Positions 63,158 through 64,000 of a stretch of 64,000 nucleotides of DNA are shown piece after piece. A program made the position numbers and the translations under genes. This stretch comes from Lachnospiraceae bacterium. GTDB lineage: Bacteria; Bacillota; Clostridia; Lachnospirales; Lachnospiraceae. The DNA lies in the NCBI GenBank assembly GCA_030825115.1, contig JAPJQL010000006.1, positions 1 through 64,000 of the forward strand. Direction: 5' to 3'. The notes beneath the pieces are model-generated. The model saw nothing but the letters and a program-made list of their open reading frames with translations. It was not told the origin of the DNA and did no database searches. Each line of letters opens with the position of its first letter. Within the stretch, counting starts at the first letter, position 1.

Positions 63158-64000
63158 TGGATGTAAACAGTTTGGCGATTTTGGTCTTGCTTGGAAGTTT
63201 CTTCCTGATGGTTTTCCTCCGCTTTCCGATTGCATATGCAGTTGCGCTTTCATCGGTGCTTTGCCTGTTGACACAGGGGCATAATCTGACGACGATCTGC
63301 CAGCAGATGGTAAAAGGAATCAGTTCCTTCAGCCTGATGGCTGTTCCGTTCTTTATCACGATGGGCTGCCTGATGGGCGCCGGCGGTATTTCGGAAAAGC
63401 TGATCGCGCTTGCCAATGCCTGTGTAGGCTGGATGCGCGGCGGTATGGCGATGGTAAACATCGTAGCTTCTTATTTCTTCGGGGGAATTTCCGGTTCTGC
63501 GGCGGCAGATACGGCTTCCCTTGGATCCCTGCTCATTCCGATGATGGTAGACCAGGGATATGATGATGATTTTTCAACGGCAGTTACCATTACTTCTTCC
63601 TGTGAGGGACTTCTGGTACCGCCAAGCCACAATATGGTAATTTATGCGACGACGGCAGGCGGCATCTCTGTAGGAAGCCTGTTCCTTGCCGGATATCTTC
63701 CGGGCGCTCTGCTGGCGCTGACTTTGATGATCGGCTCCTATATCATCTCCGTAAAACGGAATTATCCGAAGGGTGAGAAGTTCAGCATTGTAAACCTGCT
63801 GAAACAGCTGAGCGTATCCTTCTGGGCGCTGGCTGCAATCCTGATCGTGGTATTCGGCGTTGTCGGCGGTGTATTTACGGCTACGGAGTCTGCGGCAGTC
63901 GCAGTTATCTACAGCCTGCTGGTCAGCGTCTTTATCTACAAGGGTCTTGACTGGAAAGGCGTGTGGAATGTTCTGGAGAGCTGTGTGGATACGCTGTCTA
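63157..64000 (+). CDS. dctM: TRAP transporter large permease DctM (runs off window)
   Basis: This gene encodes at least 281 residues and is open at the window end. It starts MDVNSLAILVLLGSFFLMVFLRFPIAYAV and has the DctM signature FGGISGSAAADTASLGSLLIPMM, followed by VPPSHNMVIYATTAGGISVGSLFLAGYLPG, with helices of the ion-transporter superfamily. It moves the substrate with sodium. AAAGGAGGAG precedes the ATG at 63157. Only the N-terminal two-thirds is present here. Confidence 0.92.
   Translation, partial: MDVNSLAILVLLGSFFLMVFLRFPIAYAVALSSVLCLLTQGHNLTTICQQMVKGISSFSLMAVPFFITMGCLMGAGGISEKLIALANACVGWMRGGMAMVNIVASYFFGGISGSAAADTASLGSLLIPMMVDQGYDDDFSTAVTITSSCEGLLVPPSHNMVIYATTAGGISVGSLFLAGYLPGALLALTLMIGSYIISVKRNYPKGEKFSIVNLLKQLSVSFWALAAILIVVFGVVGGVFTATESAAVAVIYSLLVSVFIYKGLDWKGVWNVLESCVDTLS

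Noticed and set aside
1..64000. CRISPR arrays, tRNA and rRNA genes
   Set aside because: No regularly spaced repeats and no cloverleaf or ribosomal RNA sequence were recognised on either strand by reading.

Overview
The window looks like a chromosomal segment of a mid-GC (about 50%) Clostridia, most likely a gut Lachnospiraceae member. Support for this comes from strong AGGAGG ribosome binding sites, sigma-A promoters, a mannitol-type PTS with a BglG-type activator, a c-di-AMP receptor, an FprA flavodiiron protein, a SpoIID-domain protein, a BlaI/BlaR pair and a YesM/YesN two-component system. The species cannot be named from the sequence alone.

Positions 1-9900 are accessory. The right part of a transposon (DUF6431 zinc-ribbon protein, DDE transposase, ExeA-like ATPase, terminal repeats ending near 2972) lies beside a very AT-rich pair: an XRE regulator divergent from an AIPR-type abortive-infection protein. 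Next come a VOC protein and a 1003-residue protein joining a TOTE-type archaeo-eukaryotic primase, a superfamily II helicase and a PLD-like nuclease. That gene abuts a 5'-truncated ku gene, which is coupled by an ATGA overlap to a stand-alone LigD-type DNA ligase.

Positions 10000-36200 are ordinary metabolism and regulation: rhamnose catabolism (rhaB-rhaA-rhaD) and a fructose-6-phosphate aldolase; a marR-tauE cluster; an AraC regulator divergent from a GPH sugar transporter and a GH3 glycosidase; a BlaI/BlaR1-like pair behind a twin operator; an Rpn-type nuclease; a macrodomain-sirtuin (SirTM) ADP-ribosylation pair; Dus, MBL, FliB-like, YhfC, FprA and MATE proteins; and a c-di-AMP receptor.

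The 767-bp gap at 36126-36892 has a near-consensus promoter, many hairpins and no credible ORF, and is read here as a gene for a large structured RNA of about 510 nt. A second structured RNA at 39110-39310, with a long closing stem, a perfect promoter and a terminator, is a 6S RNA candidate.

Positions 38000-64000 carry azlCD, an AI-2E-family permease, a SpoIID-domain protein, an MFS carrier, a PPi-type phosphofructokinase, a SEC-C protein, a methyltransferase and Hsp33. Then follows a two-operon hexitol PTS regulon (mtlA, a divergent second IICB, mtlR; then mtlF, a PfkB kinase and a sorbose-1-phosphate-reductase-like dehydrogenase). Both operons carry the same 25-bp operator at the same distance from the promoter. 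After this come udp-cdd, a cold-shock gene, a DUF5662 gene, a YesM/YesN-type two-component system and a DctPQM TRAP transporter whose last gene runs off the window.
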